DNA of 8,159 nt from an uncultured Candidatus Pelagibacter sp. (GTDB taxonomy: Bacteria; Pseudomonadota; Alphaproteobacteria; Pelagibacterales; Pelagibacteraceae): assembly GCA_913043015.1 (NCBI GenBank), contig CAJWKX010000032.1:1-8159 (forward strand), written 5' to 3'. Below the pieces are notes generated by a model. That model saw only the letters and a program-made list of their open reading frames with translations. It searched no databases and was not told where the DNA came from. The position numbers and the translations under genes are program-made. Positions 6,642-8,159 of the stretch are shown here, one piece after another; position 1 is the first letter of the stretch, and every line of letters starts with the position of its first letter.

Positions 6642-7383
6642 CTTTTTCTGCAGAAGTCCAAAGCTCAATATATATGAATTTCCATCAATTAATTCAAAAA
6701 TTAGCTCTCAGATTCTTTATGGAGAGAAATATAAAATTTTATTAAAAAAAAAAAATTTTTTAAAGATCAAAACATCATTTGACAATTATATAGGCTTCAT
6801 CAAAATATCAAACCAAGTAAAAAAATTTAAACCAACATATAAAATATGTGCATTAAAGTCTATAATTTTAAAATATCCAGGCAATTCAAAAAAATATAAG
6901 TCAAATAATTTCTTGCCTTTTGGAAGCAAAATACAAATTTTAAAAAAAAATAAAAATTTTATAATGTTTGAAAAAAACAAGTGGTTAAACGTTAAAGATA
7001 TTATTTCTCTTAATAAAAAAGAAACAAATTTTATTAAAATTTTAAAATTATTTTTAGGTATTAAATATAAATGGGGAGGAAAAACACATGATGGAATTGA
7101 TTGTTCGGCGCTTATTCAAATTTTCTATCAATATAATAATAAATATTTTCCAAGAGACACAAAAGATCAAATTAAATATTCAAAAAAAAAATTAAAAAGA
7201 AAGAATTTTAAAAAAGGAGATTTAATTTTTTGGAAAGGCCATGTTGCAGTTTGTTTAAATTCAACAAAATTAGTTCATGCATATAGTCCTGAAAAAAAAG
7301 TAATTATAATGCCAATCAAAAAAACTATTGATCGAATTGAAAAAACAGCACATTTAAAAGTAAAAAAAATTACAAAGATTTAA
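6631..7383 (+). CDS. SH3b-NlpC/P60 cysteine endopeptidase, probably cytoplasmic muropeptide hydrolase
   Basis: Papain-like peptidase that probably cuts cell-wall peptides around gamma-D-Glu. Three parts are visible: an SH3b-like domain at about 5-60, a weaker second one at about 70-125, and an NlpC/P60 domain at about 133-250. The catalytic domain carries YKWGG at 146-150, DCSAL at 157-161 with nucleophile C158, PRDT at 174-177, KKGDLIFW at 194-201, GHVAVCL at 203-209 with H204, and VHAYS at 215-219 with H216, the Cys-His-His set of YkfC-type enzymes. No signal peptide or membrane helix is seen, implying a cytoplasmic location. A stop at 6622-6624 and the absence of a nearby downstream ATG make GTG at 6631 the best start; it overlaps ampG by 11 nt with no clear Shine-Dalgarno. 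About one residue in five is lysine (54 of 250 by my count), and the gene has several long A tracts. Exact bond specificity is inferred. Confidence 0.88.
   Translation: MQNNFFCRSPKLNIYEFPSINSKISSQILYGEKYKILLKKKNFLKIKTSFDNYIGFIKISNQVKKFKPTYKICALKSIILKYPGNSKKYKSNNFLPFGSKIQILKKNKNFIMFEKNKWLNVKDIISLNKKETNFIKILKLFLGIKYKWGGKTHDGIDCSALIQIFYQYNNKYFPRDTKDQIKYSKKKLKRKNFKKGDLIFWKGHVAVCLNSTKLVHAYSPEKKVIIMPIKKTIDRIEKTAHLKVKKITKI
6744..6755 (+). repeat. A12 homopolymer inside the NlpC/P60 gene
   Basis: Twelve consecutive A residues are followed by six T (6756-6761), covering codons 38-44 (LKKKNFL). Further tracts in the same gene are A9 at 6942-6950, A10 at 7182-7191 and A8 at 7292-7299. The frame given here is intact through all of them and the protein keeps all catalytic motifs. 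Confidence 0.9.
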
Positions 7384-7404
7384 CGATTTTATCTACCAAA
7401 ATCG
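7384..7404. terminator. Hairpin between convergent genes, possible weak bidirectional terminator
   Basis: CGATTTT (7384-7390) and AAAATCG (7398-7404) form a perfect 7-bp stem with a 7-nt loop, beginning directly after the NlpC/P60 stop and enclosing the last codons of tyrA. The stem is mostly A-T and no clean T tract follows on either strand, so strength as a terminator is doubtful; it may instead mark or protect the two mRNA ends. Confidence 0.35.
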
Positions 7405-8159
7405 GGTTTATCAATATCCTGTTTAAGCTGAATTATTTGTTTTCTAACTTTTTTGGAATTTATTAATTTCTTAACTAGCTGCTTGTTGTCTTTTCTCTCT
7501 ATATTTTTTTTAAATAAGTTTAAATTTTTAATAAATAAATTAATTGCACTGACCATATTTTTTTTATTACTAAAAAAAATATCTCTCCACATAATCTCAT
7601 TAGATGCTGCAATTCTTGAAAAATCTCTTAGTCCACCAGCACTGTACTTTATAAGACTATTTTTTTGAATTTTTTCAAAATCTTTAGCAGTTTTAATTAA
7701 ATTATAAGCTATTAGATGGGGAAGATGGCTAGTTACTGAAAAAATTTTGTCATGATTAGTTGGATTCATAACAACTACTCGAGATCCTAGTTTTTTCCAA
7801 AACTTCTTTAAAATTGTTAATTGTTTTAATTTTGTTTTTCTACTCCTTATTAATACACACCATTTATTTAAAAATAAATTTTTATTACCATATTCAGGTC
7901 CACTAACTTCAGAACCAGCAATTGGATGACTCGAGATCCAATTTAATTTTTTTCTTAATTTTTTTTTAATTAAGTTCAAAACATTGATTTTTGTAGAACC
8001 AACATCCGTAATGATGCTTTTGGTACTCAAGTACAAATTTAATTTGGGAATAATTTTTGCATACTCACTCATTGGAGTACAAATAATAACAAAATCAATT
8101 TTAGAAATATTTTTGTTTAAACTTGTTAATATATTGCAAGAAATTTTTAATTTTTTTAT
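7389..8159 (-). CDS. tyrA: Prephenate/arogenate dehydrogenase (N-terminus beyond window edge)
   Basis: NAD(P)-dependent oxidative decarboxylation of prephenate or arogenate in tyrosine synthesis, in the cytoplasm. The frame stays open from the stop at 7389-7391 to the right edge, giving 256 codons; the GxGxxG nucleotide-binding start of the Rossmann fold must lie outside. Visible motifs, numbered from the edge: DFVIICTPMSEY at 22-33 (the Rossmann strand after which an ATG at 8072 is internal), TDVGSTK at 51-57, SHPIAGSEVSG at 77-87 with the catalytic-type histidine, TSHLPHLIA at 143-151, and GGLRDFSRIA at 175-184 followed by MWRDIF. The TyrA catalytic and substrate-binding residues present in this part appear conserved. 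There is no fused chorismate mutase or ACT domain at the C-terminus, which ends shortly after the helical dimerisation region. Prephenate versus arogenate preference cannot be read here. Confidence 0.93.
   Translation of the reverse strand: MKKLKISCNILTSLNKNISKIDFVIICTPMSEYAKIIPKLNLYLSTKSIITDVGSTKINVLNLIKKKLRKKLNWISSHPIAGSEVSGPEYGNKNLFLNKWCVLIRSRKTKLKQLTILKKFWKKLGSRVVVMNPTNHDKIFSVTSHLPHLIAYNLIKTAKDFEKIQKNSLIKYSAGGLRDFSRIAASNEIMWRDIFFSNKKNMVSAINLFIKNLNLFKKNIERKDNKQLVKKLINSKKVRKQIIQLKQDIDKPDFGR

Noticed and set aside
8070..8072. ATG at 8072 as the tyrA start
   Set aside because: The frame remains open to the window edge, and the upstream residues (IDFVIICTP) are a conserved Rossmann strand of the same protein.
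1..8159. CRISPR array, insertion sequence, tRNA or rRNA genes, phage or defence genes
   Set aside because: Nearly all bases are accounted for by eight conserved genes; no regularly spaced repeats, transposase motifs or cloverleaf-like sequences were seen in the gaps.
6631..8159. Horizontal transfer of the lysine-rich peptidase gene
   Set aside because: The higher A content is explained by a cytoplasmic lysine-rich protein in an AT-rich genome, and the partial tyrA next to it shows a similar composition.

Overview
The window is compact, very AT-rich DNA of an alphaproteobacterium, most likely a free-living marine SAR11 (Pelagibacterales) type. This is inferred from the strong A/T codon bias, lysine- and isoleucine-rich proteins, tiny intergenic gaps, class I (not class II) lysyl-tRNA synthetase, and the family assignments. 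I could not run a database search, so the taxon is an inference.

Layout. On the minus strand, 1-834 holds rpmB (ribosomal protein L28) followed by a YhhQ-type queuosine-precursor transporter cut by the left edge; a good sigma70-like promoter lies just upstream of rpmB. Next, still on the minus strand, 948-3547 holds lysK (class I lysyl-tRNA synthetase) followed by pyrD (class 2 dihydroorotate dehydrogenase). A 95-bp divergent intergenic region (3548-3642) separates these from a plus-strand run, 3643-7383: trkH (potassium uptake), an AmpG-family muropeptide permease, and an SH3b-NlpC/P60 endopeptidase. Five bases later the run meets tail-to-tail a prephenate/arogenate dehydrogenase (tyrA) on the minus strand, whose N-terminus lies beyond the right edge.

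How the genes work together. rpmB, yhhQ and lysK serve translation (ribosome, tRNA modification, tRNA charging); pyrD and tyrA are pyrimidine and tyrosine biosynthesis. The most coherent functional unit is ampG plus the NlpC/P60 gene. They overlap by 11 nt, and the peptidase shows no signal peptide and has a YkfC-like SH3b-SH3b-NlpC/P60 order, so together they look like import and cytoplasmic trimming of recycled cell-wall peptides.

Three gene pairs share exactly one nucleotide between stop and start (TAATG, TAATG, TGATG). I see no tRNA, rRNA, CRISPR array, insertion sequence, phage or defence gene. This is a streamlined core-genome region, and I found no credible wholly new system; the points worth a second look are the two-gene muropeptide module, the long A tracts inside its peptidase gene, an enlarged AmpG centre, and very short predicted leaders.
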